Below, in pieces: positions 44,101-54,286 of a DNA stretch of 64,000 bases (position 1 is its first letter; each line of letters opens with the position of its first letter). Below the pieces are notes generated by a model. The model was given only the letters and a program-made list of their open reading frames with translations. It searched no databases and was not told the origin of the DNA. The position numbers and the translations under genes are program-made. The DNA comes from Methylobacterium sp. (GTDB lineage Bacteria; Pseudomonadota; Alphaproteobacteria; Rhizobiales; Beijerinckiaceae): NCBI GenBank assembly GCA_002928875.1, contig PERO01000019.1, positions 124,001 to 188,000 of the forward strand, read 5' to 3'.

Positions 44101-45192
44101 ATGTCGATGCCCCAATCTTCCACGCCCCGCTTTCACCGGCTGACGATCCGCGAGGTGCGCCGCGAGACGCCCGATGCTGTCTCCATCGCCTTTGAGGTGC
44201 CGGCGGAATTGCGCCCCGCCTTCGCCTTCGAGCAGGGGCAGTACCTTACGCTCCGCACGGAGATCGACGGCGAGGATATCCGCCGCTCCTATTCGATCTG
44301 CGCGGGCGAGGCGGATGGCGAATTGCGCGTGGCGGTGAAGGAGGTGGCGGGCGGGGCCTTCTCGACCTTCGCCAATCGCGCGCTGCAGCCCGGCGCCGCG
44401 TTGGATGTGATGACGCCGATGGGCCGTTTCGGCGCAACGACGCGCGCGGCGAGCGGCGGTCATGCCGTGTTCTTCGCCTGCGGCTCGGGCATCACGCCCG
44501 TCCTCTCGATCATCCGCACCCGCCTTGCGCGCGACCCGGATGCCAGGCTGACGCTCTTCTACGGCAACCGGAATTCCGGCTCGATCCTTTTCCGCGAGAC
44601 CCTGGACGACCTGAAGGACCGACATCTCGGGCGGCTGGCGGTGCACCACATCCTCAGTCGCGAGGCGCAGGACATCGACCTGCTCAACGGCCGGATGACG
44701 CCGGAGAAGATCGCGCTGCTCGTCCGCACGCTCGGTGGCGTGAAGGCCATCGACGACATCTATCTCTGCGGGCCCGAGGAAATGATCACCGCCGCGCGCG
44801 CCGTGCTGGAGGAGATGGGTGCCGAGCCCTCGCGCATCCATGTCGAACTGTTTTCCACCGGCGCTGCCCCGCCGCGCGCGGGCATTCGCAAGGTCGCGCC
44901 TGCGGCCGATACCGGCATCCCCCTGACCATCACCCATGACGGCCAGAGCCATGCCTTGACCTTGCATGACGGCGAGACGGTGCTCGAAGCCGCCGAACGC
45001 GCGGGCCTCGATGTGCCCTATTCCTGCCGGGGCGGGATGTGCTGCACCTGCCGCGCCAAGGTGATCGGGGGCAGCGCCAGCATGGATCTGAATTTCAGCC
45101 TCGAACCCTGGGAGGTCGAGGCCGGCTACGTTCTCACCTGCCAGTGCCGGCCCACGGGCGGCGCTCTTGCGGTGGATTATGATCAGGTCTGA
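44101..45192 (+). CDS. paaE: phenylacetyl-CoA epoxidase reductase PaaE
   Basis: 363 residues. Ferredoxin-NADP reductase-like FAD domain (about 10-110; RRSYSICAGEADGELRVAVK), NAD(P) domain (about 115-235; FFACGSGITPVLSIIRTRLA, LCGPEEMI), and C-terminal plant-type [2Fe-2S] domain with Cys309, Cys314, Cys317 (CRGGMCCTC) and Cys347. It passes electrons from NADPH to the PaaA di-iron centre. Last gene of the rightward paa operon. Confidence 0.96.
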   Translation: MSMPQSSTPRFHRLTIREVRRETPDAVSIAFEVPAELRPAFAFEQGQYLTLRTEIDGEDIRRSYSICAGEADGELRVAVKEVAGGAFSTFANRALQPGAALDVMTPMGRFGATTRAASGGHAVFFACGSGITPVLSIIRTRLARDPDARLTLFYGNRNSGSILFRETLDDLKDRHLGRLAVHHILSREAQDIDLLNGRMTPEKIALLVRTLGGVKAIDDIYLCGPEEMITAARAVLEEMGAEPSRIHVELFSTGAAPPRAGIRKVAPAADTGIPLTITHDGQSHALTLHDGETVLEAAERAGLDVPYSCRGGMCCTCRAKVIGGSASMDLNFSLEPWEVEAGYVLTCQCRPTGGALAVDYDQV

Positions 45193-45294
45193 AGCGAAGT
45201 GATTTCAAAGGCTTGAGACGGAATGGCGAGAGATCGATTCCGGGTCTTGAGACATTGAATCCGCTGGCTGAGGGAGTGATTCCGCTGGCTCAAC

Positions 45295-45378
45295 CGTCAT
45301 GGCCGGACTTGTTCCGGCCATCCACGACTTCATGTGGTTTCAAAGACATGGATGGCCGGGCTGAACCCGGCCATGACG
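45295..45378. repeat. dimeric GGCCGG palindromic element, copy 3
   Basis: The same head-to-head pair as copies 1 and 2 (CGTCATGGCCGGACTTGTT ... CCCGGCCATGACG) in the convergent gap between paaE and the thiolase gene, where it could act as a two-way terminator. Next to it, CCGCTGGCT occurs twice (near 45261 and 45282). Confidence 0.85.
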
Positions 45379-45385
45379 TTTGCGC

Positions 45386-46588
45386 CTAGACGCGCTCCAG
45401 CGCCAGGGCGATGCCCTGGCCCACGCCGATGCACATCGTGGCGCAGGCGCGCTTGCCGCCGCGATCCTTCAGCTCGATCGCGGCTGTGAGTGCGAGCCGC
45501 GCGCCGGACATGCCGAGCGGATGGCCGAGCGCGATCGCCCCGCCATTGGGGTTGATGTGCTCGGCGCTGTCCGGCAGGCCGAGGAGGCGCAGGGATGCCA
45601 GGCCCTGCGCGGCGAAGGCCTCGTTCAGCTCGATCACGTCGAAATCGGAGGGCTGGATGCCGAGCCGCGTGCAAAGCTTCTGCGTCGCCGGCGCCGGGCC
45701 GATGCCCATGATGCGCGGCGGAACACCGGCCGTCGCAAGGCCGGTGATGCGCGCGAGCGGGGTGAGCCCGAAGCGCTTCAGCGCCGCCTCGCTGGCGATG
45801 AGCAGGGCCGCCGCGCCGTCATTCACGCCCGAGGCGTTGCCGGCCGTCACCGAGCCGCCCTTGCGGAACGGCGTGCCGAGCGCCGCGAGCTTTTCGAGCG
45901 TCGTCTCGCGCGGATGCTCGTCGCGATCCACGACAATCGCGTCGCCCTTCTTCTGCGGAATCGTCACCGGCGTGATCTCGCGCGCGAGGCGGCCGTTCTT
46001 CTGCGCGCGCGATGCGCGGCCTTGCGATTCAAGCGCGAACCGGTCCTGATCCGCGCGGGAGACCTGGAACTCCTCGGCCACGTTCTCGGCGGTCTCCGGC
46101 ATGGAATCGATGCCGTATTGCGCCTTCATCAGGGGGTTCACGAAACGCCAGCCGATCGTGGTGTCGAACACCTCGGCCGAGCGCTGGAAGGCCTCCTGCG
46201 CCTTGCCCATCACCAGGGGCGCGCGCGTCATGCTCTCGACGCCGCCGGCGATCATCAGGTCAGCCTCGCCCGCCTTGATCGCGCGCGCGGCGATGCCCAC
46301 CGCATCGAGCCCCGAGCCGCAGAGGCGATTGACGGTCGTGCCCGGAATCTCCACCGGCAGCCCCGCGAGCAGGCCCGCCATGCGCGCGACGTTGCGGTTG
46401 TCCTCGCCGGCCTGATTGGCCGAGCCCAGGATGATTTCATCGACCGCAGCGGCCATCTCCGCCGGGAAGCGGCTCATCAGCGCGCGGATCACATGGGCCG
46501 CCATGTCATCCGGCCGAACGCTCGCGAGCGCGCCGCCATAGCGGCCGATGGGCGTGCGGGTTCCGTCGACGAGATAGGCTTCGGGCAT
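45386..46588 (-). CDS. paaJ: 3-oxoadipyl-CoA / 3-oxo-5,6-dehydrosuberyl-CoA thiolase
   Basis: 400 residues, full-length thiolase. Catalytic Cys90 (NRLCGSGLDA), His356 (GGAIALGHPLG) and Cys386 (CATMCIGVGQG) are intact. It cleaves 3-oxoadipyl-CoA and the dehydrosuberyl intermediate to acetyl-CoA plus a shorter acyl-CoA. PcaF of the beta-ketoadipate route is nearly identical in type; the paa neighbours favour PaaJ. Last gene of the leftward operon, 22 bases after the fused hydratase/dehydrogenase. Confidence 0.94.
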   Translation of the reverse strand: MPEAYLVDGTRTPIGRYGGALASVRPDDMAAHVIRALMSRFPAEMAAAVDEIILGSANQAGEDNRNVARMAGLLAGLPVEIPGTTVNRLCGSGLDAVGIAARAIKAGEADLMIAGGVESMTRAPLVMGKAQEAFQRSAEVFDTTIGWRFVNPLMKAQYGIDSMPETAENVAEEFQVSRADQDRFALESQGRASRAQKNGRLAREITPVTIPQKKGDAIVVDRDEHPRETTLEKLAALGTPFRKGGSVTAGNASGVNDGAAALLIASEAALKRFGLTPLARITGLATAGVPPRIMGIGPAPATQKLCTRLGIQPSDFDVIELNEAFAAQGLASLRLLGLPDSAEHINPNGGAIALGHPLGMSGARLALTAAIELKDRGGKRACATMCIGVGQGIALALERV

Positions 46589-46610
46589 GGTTCAGGTCCT
46601 TGGTCGAACA

Positions 46611-48689
46611 TCAGCCGCCGTTGAGCGCGGCAAAATTGCGTTGGCCGGCCACAAGCTCCGCGAGCAGCCCGGCCACCTCGAAGCCGCGACCGTCGCGCGC
46701 TTCCGCCGATTTCGCCATCGCGAGTATCTGCGCCAGCCCCAGCCCGTCGGCATAATGCATGGGGCCGCCGCGCCAATTGGGAAAGCCGTAGCCGTTGACG
46801 AGCACGAGGTCGATATCGGCGGGGCGTGCGGCAATGCCCTCGGCGAGAATTTTCGCGCCTTCATTCACCATCGCGGTGACAACGCGATTCTGGATCTCCT
46901 GCGCGCTGAAGGCCCGCTGCGGCCGCCCGGTGCTGGCGGCATGCGCGCGCACCAGGGCCTCGACATGCGGGTCGGCCAGCCGGCGACCCTGATCGTAGAC
47001 ATACCAGCCCTTGCCCGCCTTCTGGCCGAAGCGGCCCTCCTCGCAGAGCCGGTCGACCAGCGGCACGTCGCGCTCGGCCGGGTCGCGCGTGCCGGCGAGG
47101 CGCTTCCGGCGCGCCCAGGCGATATCGAGGCCCGCGAGATCCTGCACCGCGAACGGGCCCATGGCGAGGCCGAAGGCTTCCATCGCTGCGTCGATCTCGC
47201 GCGGCAATGCCCCTTCCTCCAGCATGAATTCGCATTGCGCCCGGAATTTCGCGAGGATGCGATTGCCGATGAAGCCTTCGCAGACCCCTGAAATCACCGC
47301 GATCTTCTTCAGCTTCCGCCCGATGGCGAGCGCAGTCGCGAGCGCTTCGGGGCTCGTGCGGCGGGCGCGCACGATTTCCAGAAGCTTCATCACATGCGCG
47401 GGCGAGAAGAAGTGCAGGCCGAGGAAACGCTCCGGTGCCGGCAGGGCATCCGCCATCGGCTCGAGATCGAGATAGGAGGTGTTGGTGGCCACCAGCGTCG
47501 AGGATGGCAGCAGGCCCGCCAGCTTCTTCATCAGTTCGAGTTTCACGCCCATATCCTCGAACACCGCCTCGATCACGAGATCGCAGGCCGCGAGGCGGCC
47601 CATCTCGGTGGTCGGCGCGAGGTTCGAGAGGCGCTCGAGGCGGGTATTCTCGTCGATGCGGCCCGAGCGGATCGAGCGCAGGTAAAGCCCGTTGACGCGG
47701 TCGAGCCCGGCCTGAAGTGCGACGTCGTCTGCTTCGAGAAGCATCACCTTGTAGCCGGCATCGAGAAACGCGACCGCGATGCCCGAGCCCATCGTGCCCG
47801 CGCCGATGATGCCGACCTGCTTCACCTCGCGCGGCGTGATGCCTGCTAGTTCCGGCCGCTTGCCGGCCTCGCGCTCGGCCAGGAACAGGTGGCGCAACCC
47901 GCGCGATTGCTCCGAATTCATCAGTTCGAAAAAGGCGCGGCGTTCGTTGGCCTGGCCCGTCGCGAAGGGCAGGGTGAGGCTTTGCGAGACGAGTTCGATC
48001 GCCCGTTGCGGCGCGATGCGGCCGCGCGCCTCGCGGTTCACCTTCTCGACCATCGCCTGCCACGCCTCGGGCTCGGCAGCGGGGGTGGCGCGCAAGGAGA
48101 GGCGCGGCTGCATCTGGCCGATCAGGCCACGCGCGAGTGCGATCGCCTCGCGGCGCAGGTCCTTTTCGGCGACGGCGTCGACTAGGCCGAGGCGCAGGGC
48201 TTCCGGCGCGCTCACCATGCGGCCCGAGGCGATGAGATCGAGCGCCGCGACCGGCCCGATGAGGCGCGGCAGGCGCTGCGTGCCGCCCGCGCCGGGCAGG
48301 AGGCCGAGCTTCACCTCCGGCAGGCCGACGAGACCCTCCTTCGCGATGATGCGCTTGTGCGCGCCAAGGCCGATCTCGCAGCCGCCGCCGAGGGCCGTGC
48401 CATGCCAGGCGACGACGACCGGCTTCGCGCTCTCCTCGATGCGGTTGATGACATCGGGCAGGTGCGGCTCGCGCGGGGGCTTGCCGAATTCGGTGATGTC
48501 GCCGCCGGCTGTGAAGGTCCGCCCGGCACCGCAGATCACGATAGCCTTCGTCTCGATTTCCGATTGCGCGCGCTGCACGGCATCGATGAGCGCCCGGCGC
48601 ACGGCCTGCGAGGTGGCATTGACCGGCGGGTTGTCGATTTCGAGGATGGTCACCTCGCCCTCGCGCGAGATCCGCAGAACCTCTGCCAT
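46611..48689 (-). CDS. fused enoyl-CoA hydratase / 3-hydroxyacyl-CoA dehydrogenase
   Basis: 692 residues from ATG 48689 (GGGAGAGG upstream); an ATG 11 codons earlier overlaps the paaZ stop and is a weaker choice. Residues 1-200 are a crotonase domain with both glutamates (Glu105 in GGGCEIGLG, Glu125 in LPEVKLGLLPGAGG). Residues from 290 are the NAD-binding dehydrogenase (GIIGAGTMGSGIAVAFLDAG; LHFFSPAHVMKLLEIVR) and two C-terminal helical domains. It follows paaZ directly and would do the PaaF and PaaH steps in one chain; no separate paaF or paaH is seen. General fatty-acid oxidation is an alternative role. Confidence 0.92.
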   Translation of the reverse strand: MAEVLRISREGEVTILEIDNPPVNATSQAVRRALIDAVQRAQSEIETKAIVICGAGRTFTAGGDITEFGKPPREPHLPDVINRIEESAKPVVVAWHGTALGGGCEIGLGAHKRIIAKEGLVGLPEVKLGLLPGAGGTQRLPRLIGPVAALDLIASGRMVSAPEALRLGLVDAVAEKDLRREAIALARGLIGQMQPRLSLRATPAAEPEAWQAMVEKVNREARGRIAPQRAIELVSQSLTLPFATGQANERRAFFELMNSEQSRGLRHLFLAEREAGKRPELAGITPREVKQVGIIGAGTMGSGIAVAFLDAGYKVMLLEADDVALQAGLDRVNGLYLRSIRSGRIDENTRLERLSNLAPTTEMGRLAACDLVIEAVFEDMGVKLELMKKLAGLLPSSTLVATNTSYLDLEPMADALPAPERFLGLHFFSPAHVMKLLEIVRARRTSPEALATALAIGRKLKKIAVISGVCEGFIGNRILAKFRAQCEFMLEEGALPREIDAAMEAFGLAMGPFAVQDLAGLDIAWARRKRLAGTRDPAERDVPLVDRLCEEGRFGQKAGKGWYVYDQGRRLADPHVEALVRAHAASTGRPQRAFSAQEIQNRVVTAMVNEGAKILAEGIAARPADIDLVLVNGYGFPNWRGGPMHYADGLGLAQILAMAKSAEARDGRGFEVAGLLAELVAGQRNFAALNGG

Positions 48690-48718
48690 CGCCTCTCCCT
48701 CGCCCGGACCGTCGACCC

Positions 48719-50761
48719 TCATGACGCCTCGCGATAGGCGTTCATGGTCAGGAGTTCGTACGTGGCAGCGGTTTCACCGGAACCGGTCCGGATCTCGACG
48801 TCCCAGCGCACCTCGCCATAGGCGGCGTTGCGCGGTGATTTCGACTTCACCGTGAGACGCACCCGGATGGCTTCCCCGGGAGAAACGGGCTTCAGGAACC
48901 GCAGGTTGTCAAGCCCGTAATTGGCCAGCACGGGGCCGCGCTTCGGTTCGACGAACAGGCCGGCGGCGAAAGAGAGCAGCAGATAGCCATGCGCCACGCG
49001 GCCGGGGAAGAAGGGATGGCCCTTCACGGCCTCCTCGTCCATGTGCGCATAGAAGGTATCGCCCGTGAAATGCGCAAAATGTTCGATATCTTCGAGCGAA
49101 ATCTCCCGCTCCGGCGAGTGGAAACTCTGGCCGGGCACCAGATCCTCGAAGGGAAGCCGGAACGGATGGGCGGGCGTTTCCGGCTCGGGTGTGCCCTTCA
49201 CATAACTTTTCGTGATCGCGGTGAGGAAGGCGGGCGAACCCTGCACGGCGACGCGCTGCATCTGGTGATGCACGGCGCGGATGCCGCCGAGTTCCTCGCC
49301 GCCGCCCGCGCGGCCCGGCCCGCCATGCACGAGATGCGGCATGGGCGAGCCGTGGCCGGTCGATTCCGCCGCACATTCCGCGTTCAGCACCAGCAGGCGG
49401 CCGTGGAAGGCACCTGCGCCGAACACGACCTCGCGTGCGATCCGTGCATCCGCCGTCACCAGCGAGCCCGCGAGCGAGCCGTCACCCTTGCGCGCGAGGT
49501 CGATCGCATCGGCGAGATCGCGATAGGGCAGGAGGGTCGCGACGGGCCCGAACGCTTCGGTGTCATGCGGACGCTCGGCGGTTTTGGCGTCGCGCGCGGC
49601 AAGCAGCACCGGCGAGAGGAACGCGCCCTTTTCGGTATCGAGGCCGGCGATTTCCAGCCTGTCGGGGTCGCCATGCAGGATCTCGCAATCCTGCCGGAGG
49701 CGGGCGATCTGCGATCGCACATCATCCCGCTGCGCCAGCGAGGCGAGGGGGCCCATCCGGGTGGTTTCCACGCGCGGGTCGCCGATGGCGAGGCTCGCGA
49801 GGCGCTTCGAGATGGCGCTGGCGACCGCCTCGCTCAAGGCTTCCGGCACGATGATCCGGCGGATGGCCGTGCATTTCTGCCCGGCCTTCACGCCGATTTC
49901 CTTCGCGACTTCCTTCACGAAGAGATCGAATTCCGGCGTGCCCGGCACCGCATCCGGCCCGAGGATCGAGCAGTTCAGGCTGTCGCGCTCGGCGGTGAAG
50001 GGCACCGCGTTCTTCAGGATGACGGGATGCGCCTGAAGCGCGATCGAGGTCGCGAGCGAACCGGTGAAGGCCACGTGATCCTGGCTCGTGAGGTGCTCGA
50101 AGAGATCACCCGTCGAGCCCGCGATGAACTGGAAGGCTCCCTCGGGCAGAACCCCGCTTTCGAGGATGATGCGCGCGGCCTTCTCCGCGAGCCAGGCCGT
50201 GGCGCTCGCCGGCTTCGCGATCACCGGCAGGCCGGCGAGCATCGAGGGGCCAAGCTTTTCCAGCATGCCCCAGACGGGGAAATTATAGGCGTTGATCTGC
50301 AAGGCCACGCCCTCGCGCGGCACGTAGATGTGCTGGCCCACGAAAGTCCCGGTTTTCGAGAGGCCCTCCACCGCGCCATCGATCAGGAAGGTCTCGTTCG
50401 GCAATTCGCGCTTGCCCTTCGAGGCATAGACGAAGAGCGTGCCGATGCCGCCATCGATATCGATCCAGCTGTCCGCGCGCGTCGCACCCGTGAGGGCGGA
50501 AAGCGCGTAAAGCTCCTCCTTCCGGGCCGTCAGTGCCTGCGCCACAGCCTTCAGGAGCGAGGCGCGCTCGTGGAAGGTGAGGCGGCGGAGCGCCGGGCCG
50601 CCCTTCTGCCGCGCGAAACGCAGCATCGCGGCGTAATCGAGGCCCTTCGCCGTGATCTCGGCGACGGGCGCGCCATCGATGGCGCTGGCGAGAATCTGGC
50701 CCGCGCCGTCGCCGGAGAACCAGTGGCCCTCGGCGAAGGAGTGGAGGCGGATGAGGCTCAT
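48719..50761 (-). CDS. paaZ: PaaZ: oxepin-CoA hydrolase / 3-oxo-5,6-dehydrosuberyl-CoA semialdehyde dehydrogenase
   Basis: 680 residues from ATG 50761 behind GGGAGGAG; a frame start 15 codons earlier is not used. The aldehyde dehydrogenase domain (1-525) has Glu259 (TAERDSLNC) and catalytic Cys297 (AGQKCTA). The C-terminal MaoC-type hydratase (about 540-680) has Asp568 and His573 ([13 protein letters not shown]). Together they open the oxepin ring and oxidise the aldehyde formed. Length matches the E. coli enzyme. It lies 78 bases after livF on the same strand; that gap is a GCATTTTC repeat. Confidence 0.97.
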   Translation of the reverse strand: MSLIRLHSFAEGHWFSGDGAGQILASAIDGAPVAEITAKGLDYAAMLRFARQKGGPALRRLTFHERASLLKAVAQALTARKEELYALSALTGATRADSWIDIDGGIGTLFVYASKGKRELPNETFLIDGAVEGLSKTGTFVGQHIYVPREGVALQINAYNFPVWGMLEKLGPSMLAGLPVIAKPASATAWLAEKAARIILESGVLPEGAFQFIAGSTGDLFEHLTSQDHVAFTGSLATSIALQAHPVILKNAVPFTAERDSLNCSILGPDAVPGTPEFDLFVKEVAKEIGVKAGQKCTAIRRIIVPEALSEAVASAISKRLASLAIGDPRVETTRMGPLASLAQRDDVRSQIARLRQDCEILHGDPDRLEIAGLDTEKGAFLSPVLLAARDAKTAERPHDTEAFGPVATLLPYRDLADAIDLARKGDGSLAGSLVTADARIAREVVFGAGAFHGRLLVLNAECAAESTGHGSPMPHLVHGGPGRAGGGEELGGIRAVHHQMQRVAVQGSPAFLTAITKSYVKGTPEPETPAHPFRLPFEDLVPGQSFHSPEREISLEDIEHFAHFTGDTFYAHMDEEAVKGHPFFPGRVAHGYLLLSFAAGLFVEPKRGPVLANYGLDNLRFLKPVSPGEAIRVRLTVKSKSPRNAAYGEVRWDVEIRTGSGETAATYELLTMNAYREAS

Positions 50762-50787
50762 AGGTGTCTCCTCCCGACAATCTTTCG

Positions 50788-50839
50788 TTTGTCGCATTTT
50801 CTTCACGCGAACCGGCGGCCACTTCGCTTGAAAATGCTC
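50788..50839. repeat. GCATTTTC / GAAAATGC palindromic repeat, copy 3
   Basis: On the minus strand: GAGCATTTTC, AAGCGAAGTGG, CCGGTTCGCG, then GAAAATGCGACAAA. It fills the space between the transporter ATPase gene and paaZ on the leftward operon, and ends at the stop codon of the former. Confidence 0.85.
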
Positions 50840-51538
50840 CTATTGCCCGAGATAGGCTTCGCGCAGCTTCGGATCGCCGATGAGATCGCTCGACGCACCG
50901 GAATGAGTGATGTCGCCGGTCTCGATCACGAAACCGCGGTTCGATTTCGCGAGCGCCGCCGCCGCATTCTGTTCGACAAGCAGGATGGTGATGCCGCGCT
51001 GCTGCAGGTTCTCGATCACGCCGAAGACCTGCTCCACCAGCACGGGTGCCAGGCCCATGCTCGGCTCGTCGAGCAGCAGCAGGCGCGGACGGCTCATCAG
51101 TGCCCGGCCGATCGCGAGCATCTGCTGCTGGCCGCCGGAAAGGCCACCGGCCTGCAACGCCCGCTTCTCGTGCAGGATGGGGAAGAGCGCGTAGATGTCG
51201 TCGCGCTCCTTCTGCGTGCCGCCGCCATTGAGCCAGCCGCCGAGGTTGAGGTTATCCTCCACCGTGAGCCCGCCGAAGATCTGCCGGCCCTCCGGCACCT
51301 GCGCGATGCCGAGCGCCACGCGCTTCTCGGCCGGCAGGCCCGTGATATCCTGCCCCTCGAAGGTGATGCTCCCGCCGGTCACGGGCTGCACGCCGGAAAT
51401 CGCGCGCAGCAGCGTCGTCTTCCCCGCGCCATTGCCGCCGATGAGGCAGACGATCTCGTTTCGTTGCACGTCGAGATCGAGGCCGTGCAGCACCTCGATG
51501 CGCCCATAGGCCGAGCGGAGGTCGCGGATTTCAAGCAC
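50840..51538 (-). CDS. branched-chain-type ABC transporter ATPase (LivF family)
   Basis: 232 residues from a GTG at 51538 with GGAGG nine bases upstream, inside the end of the LivG-type gene (eight-base overlap). Walker A IGGNGAGKTT, LivF-type VPEGRQIFGGLTVEDNL, signature LSGGQQQM, Walker B LLLLDEPSMGLAP. It forms a heterodimer with the next ATPase. The cluster lies inside the phenylacetate region, so the substrate is probably phenylacetate or a related aromatic acid rather than leucine; this is inference. Confidence 0.92.
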   Translation of the reverse strand: MLEIRDLRSAYGRIEVLHGLDLDVQRNEIVCLIGGNGAGKTTLLRAISGVQPVTGGSITFEGQDITGLPAEKRVALGIAQVPEGRQIFGGLTVEDNLNLGGWLNGGGTQKERDDIYALFPILHEKRALQAGGLSGGQQQMLAIGRALMSRPRLLLLDEPSMGLAPVLVEQVFGVIENLQQRGITILLVEQNAAAALAKSNRGFVIETGDITHSGASSDLIGDPKLREAYLGQ

Positions 51539-52319
51539 GGTTCGCCTCCGCACTGCCGAAGGTGCCGAGATAGGCCGCGATGACGCGCGGATCGTCGCGT
51601 ACCTCGGCCGGCGTGCCGGACACAAGCGTGCGCCCGCGTTCGAGCACGAGAATCTCGTCCGAAATGCGCATCACGAGCCGCATGTCGTGCTCCACGAGCA
51701 AAACCGCGATCCCGCTGGCCGCAACCGACTGGATCACCCGGTCGATCTCCTCGGTCTCGATGGCGTTGCAGCCCGCGGCGGGCTCGTCGAGCAGCAGGAT
51801 GCGCGGCTCGGTGGCGAGCGCGCGGGCGATTTCGAGCCGCTTCAGCGCGCCATAGGAGAGCGACCCCGCTTCCTTCCCGGCCAGATCCGCGAGGCCGACG
51901 CGCTCGAGCAGCGCCATCGCCATCTCGCGGGAGCGGGCATTCTCGCGGCTGACGGAAGGCAGCGCGAAGACATGGCTCAGGAGGCTCGTCTTCTCGTGCT
52001 GGTGGCGGCCGACCATCACGTTGTCGAGCGCGCTCATGCGGAAGAAGATCTGCAGGTTCTGGAAGGAGCGCGAGAGGCCGCGTCGTGCCAGCGCGTCGGG
52101 CGGCAGGCCGGTGACATCCTCGCCCGCGAGCCGTACGCGGCCGGAACTCGGCTGGTAGAGGCCGGAAATCAGGTTGAAGAGCGTGGTCTTTCCCGCGCCA
52201 TTCGGGCCGATGATGGAATGGATGCGCCGGGGCTGAACCTTCAGCGACACGCCATCGACCGCCTTCACGCCGCCGAAAGCGATGGAGAGGTTCTCGGTCT
52301 CGAGGAGTGGCGCGCTCAT
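51531..52319 (-). CDS. branched-chain-type ABC transporter ATPase (LivG family)
   Basis: 262 residues. Walker A IGPNGAGKTT, LivG-type SRSFQNLQIFFRMSALDNVM, signature LSYGALKRLEIARAL (the LivG variant of LSGGQ), Walker B ILLLDEPAAGCN and switch His in LLVEHDMRLVM. It overlaps the permease gene upstream by four bases and the LivF-type gene downstream by eight. Confidence 0.93.
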   Translation of the reverse strand: MSAPLLETENLSIAFGGVKAVDGVSLKVQPRRIHSIIGPNGAGKTTLFNLISGLYQPSSGRVRLAGEDVTGLPPDALARRGLSRSFQNLQIFFRMSALDNVMVGRHQHEKTSLLSHVFALPSVSRENARSREMAMALLERVGLADLAGKEAGSLSYGALKRLEIARALATEPRILLLDEPAAGCNAIETEEIDRVIQSVAASGIAVLLVEHDMRLVMRISDEILVLERGRTLVSGTPAEVRDDPRVIAAYLGTFGSAEANRA

Positions 52320-53263
52320 GATTTGCCTCCCCGGAGGCGCGCGAGCAGGCTGGGGACAATGCCGCGCGGCAGCAGGATCATGCTCGCCATGATCATCAGG
52401 CCGAGCATCAGGTGCTCGTAATCGTGGAAGATCGTCAGCGCCTGCGGGAGGATGACCAGCACCGCCGCGCCCGCGATCGCGCCGATGATCGAGCCAAGGC
52501 CGCCCAGCACCACCATTGTCACGAGTTCCACGGAGCGCAGGAACCCCGCCGTGCCATCCGGCGTGATATGCCCGTTGAGGAAGGCCATCAAAGAGCCCGC
52601 AACCGAGGCATAAACCGCTGACACCACGAAGATCTTCAGCTTGTAGCTGGCAACATCGATGCCCGCGACGCGGCTCGCGATCTCGCTGTCATGGATCGCG
52701 CGCATGGCCCGGCCCGTGGGGCTTTCGATCAGGTTCAGCGCGAGCATGACACCGAGGAGGAGCACGCCGGCGGAGATGTAATACCAGGTATCCGGGCCCC
52801 TGAGGCGCGTGCCGAAGACTTCGAGGCGCGGCACGCCCATGCCATCCGGGCCGCCGGTCCAGCTCGCCTCGTTGGTGAGCGCCATCGCGATCAGCAAACC
52901 GAAGCCGAGGGTCGCCACCGCGAGATAATGCCCCTTGAGGCGCAGGATTGGCCTTCCCACCAGAAAAGCCACCAGCCCCGAAAGCACCGCGCCGATTCCC
53001 GCTGCCGCGAGTCCATGCAGGCCGAAATGCGTCGCGCCGATCGCCACCGAATAGGCGCCAAGGCCCATGAAACCGGCATGGCCCAGGCTCACCTGTCCGG
53101 CATAGCCCATCAGCAGGTTCAGGCCCACGGCGGCGAGCGCGAAGATGTTCACGATCGCAGCGACGCGGAAATAGTAGTTCGAGGGGAACAGGAAAGGCAG
53201 GGCGGCGAGCACGAGGCCGAGGCCCAGCACGATGGCCCAGCGGGAGGAGAGGAGACGCGCCAT
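52316..53263 (-). CDS. branched-chain-type ABC transporter permease (LivM family)
   Basis: 315 residues with about eight or nine helices. LivM signature: NIFALAAVGLNLLMGYAGQV, SLGHAGFMGLGAYSVAIGA, LKGHYLAVATLGFGLLIAMA and SPTGRAMRAIHDSEIASRVA, plus the ATPase-contact loop. ATG at 53263 shares a base with the LivH-type stop (TGATG). Confidence 0.93.
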   Translation of the reverse strand: MARLLSSRWAIVLGLGLVLAALPFLFPSNYYFRVAAIVNIFALAAVGLNLLMGYAGQVSLGHAGFMGLGAYSVAIGATHFGLHGLAAAGIGAVLSGLVAFLVGRPILRLKGHYLAVATLGFGLLIAMALTNEASWTGGPDGMGVPRLEVFGTRLRGPDTWYYISAGVLLLGVMLALNLIESPTGRAMRAIHDSEIASRVAGIDVASYKLKIFVVSAVYASVAGSLMAFLNGHITPDGTAGFLRSVELVTMVVLGGLGSIIGAIAGAAVLVILPQALTIFHDYEHLMLGLMIMASMILLPRGIVPSLLARLRGGKS

Positions 53264-54135
53264 CACACGCGCTCCACGCTTCTTTTGCCGAACAGGCCCT
53301 GCGGGCGCACGAACAGCACGCCGAGGATGATGAGGAAGGCGATCGCGTCCTTGTATTTCGAGGAGATCAGCCCCGCGCCGAAGCTCTCGGCGAGGCCGAG
53401 CAGCAGGCCGCCCACCACGGCGCCCACCGCGCTGCCCATGCCGCCGAGCATCGCCGCTGCGAAGCCCTTCAGCGCGAGCAACGTGCCGACATCGTAGCTC
53501 GTCAGCGTGATGGGCGTGACGAGGATGCCCGCAACCGCGCCGATCGCGGCCGAGAGCGCAAACGAGAGGGCCACGATCTTCCGCACGGGAATGCCCACGA
53601 GGCGCGCTGCGAGGCGGTTCGCGGCGGTGGCGAGAATGGCCCGGCCCAGCAGCGTGCGGTCGATGATGAGGAAGATCAGGGCCACGATCAGCCCCGCACC
53701 AAAGAGCACCACGAGGCTCTGCGGCAGGATCGCCGCGCCGCCGATGCGAATGGGGTCCGAGCCGAACCAGTGCGGAAGCGCGTGGAATCGCTTGTCGAAC
53801 ACCACCTGCGCCACGCCGCGCAGGAAGATCGAGGCCCCGATGGTGATGATGATGATCGTCACCGCGCTCGATCCCCGCGCCGGGTCGATCGCGAAGGCAT
53901 AGAGCGCAAGGCCCACGCCCACCGTGATGAGGATCGCCAGCGCGGCCGCCATCGGCAAAGGCACGCCGGCGAGGTGCAGGAACACGGTCGCCATGCCGCC
54001 GAGCATCACGAATTCCCCTTGCGCGAAATTCACGACATCCGAGGCGTTGTAGATCAGCGTGAAACCCAGCGCGACCAGCGCATAGACCGCGCCGACCGTT
54101 AGGCCCGAAAAGGCAAATTGCAGGAGTTCGGGCAT
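53263..54135 (-). CDS. branched-chain-type ABC transporter permease (LivH family)
   Basis: 290 residues, about eight helices. LivH signature: FSGLTVGAVYALVALGFTLI, NFAQGEFVMLGGMATVFLHL, RTLLGRAILATAANRLAARL and a GFAAAMLGGMGSAVGAVVGG loop. It is separated from the binding-protein gene by about 150 bases containing a CGTCATTGCGAGG element. Confidence 0.93.
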   Translation of the reverse strand: MPELLQFAFSGLTVGAVYALVALGFTLIYNASDVVNFAQGEFVMLGGMATVFLHLAGVPLPMAAALAILITVGVGLALYAFAIDPARGSSAVTIIIITIGASIFLRGVAQVVFDKRFHALPHWFGSDPIRIGGAAILPQSLVVLFGAGLIVALIFLIIDRTLLGRAILATAANRLAARLVGIPVRKIVALSFALSAAIGAVAGILVTPITLTSYDVGTLLALKGFAAAMLGGMGSAVGAVVGGLLLGLAESFGAGLISSKYKDAIAFLIILGVLFVRPQGLFGKRSVERV

Positions 54136-54166
54136 GTCGCGGGATGCTCCGGTTGCGACCGTCGGA

Positions 54167-54265
54167 CGTCATTGCGAGGCGCTGAAGCGACGAAGCAATC
54201 CAGAGCTTTTTTCATGGAAGCCTGGATTGCCGCGTCAGCGGATTCTGCGCTTCCTCGCGATGACG
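54167..54265. repeat. CGTCATTGCGAGG inverted element, copy 2
   Basis: CGTCATTGCGAGG and CCTCGCGATGACG arms with inner GCAATCCAG and CTGGATTGC, as in copy 1 at 42164-42256. It lies between the binding-protein and permease genes of the ABC transporter, where mRNA hairpins often protect a highly expressed 5' part. Confidence 0.85.
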
Positions 54266-54286
54266 AAGCGCAGCGGCCGGATCGCC

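Noticed and set aside
48989..51583. 864-codon plus-strand frame
   Set aside because: Lies opposite paaZ and an ABC ATPase gene, both with intact motifs; no family features of its own.
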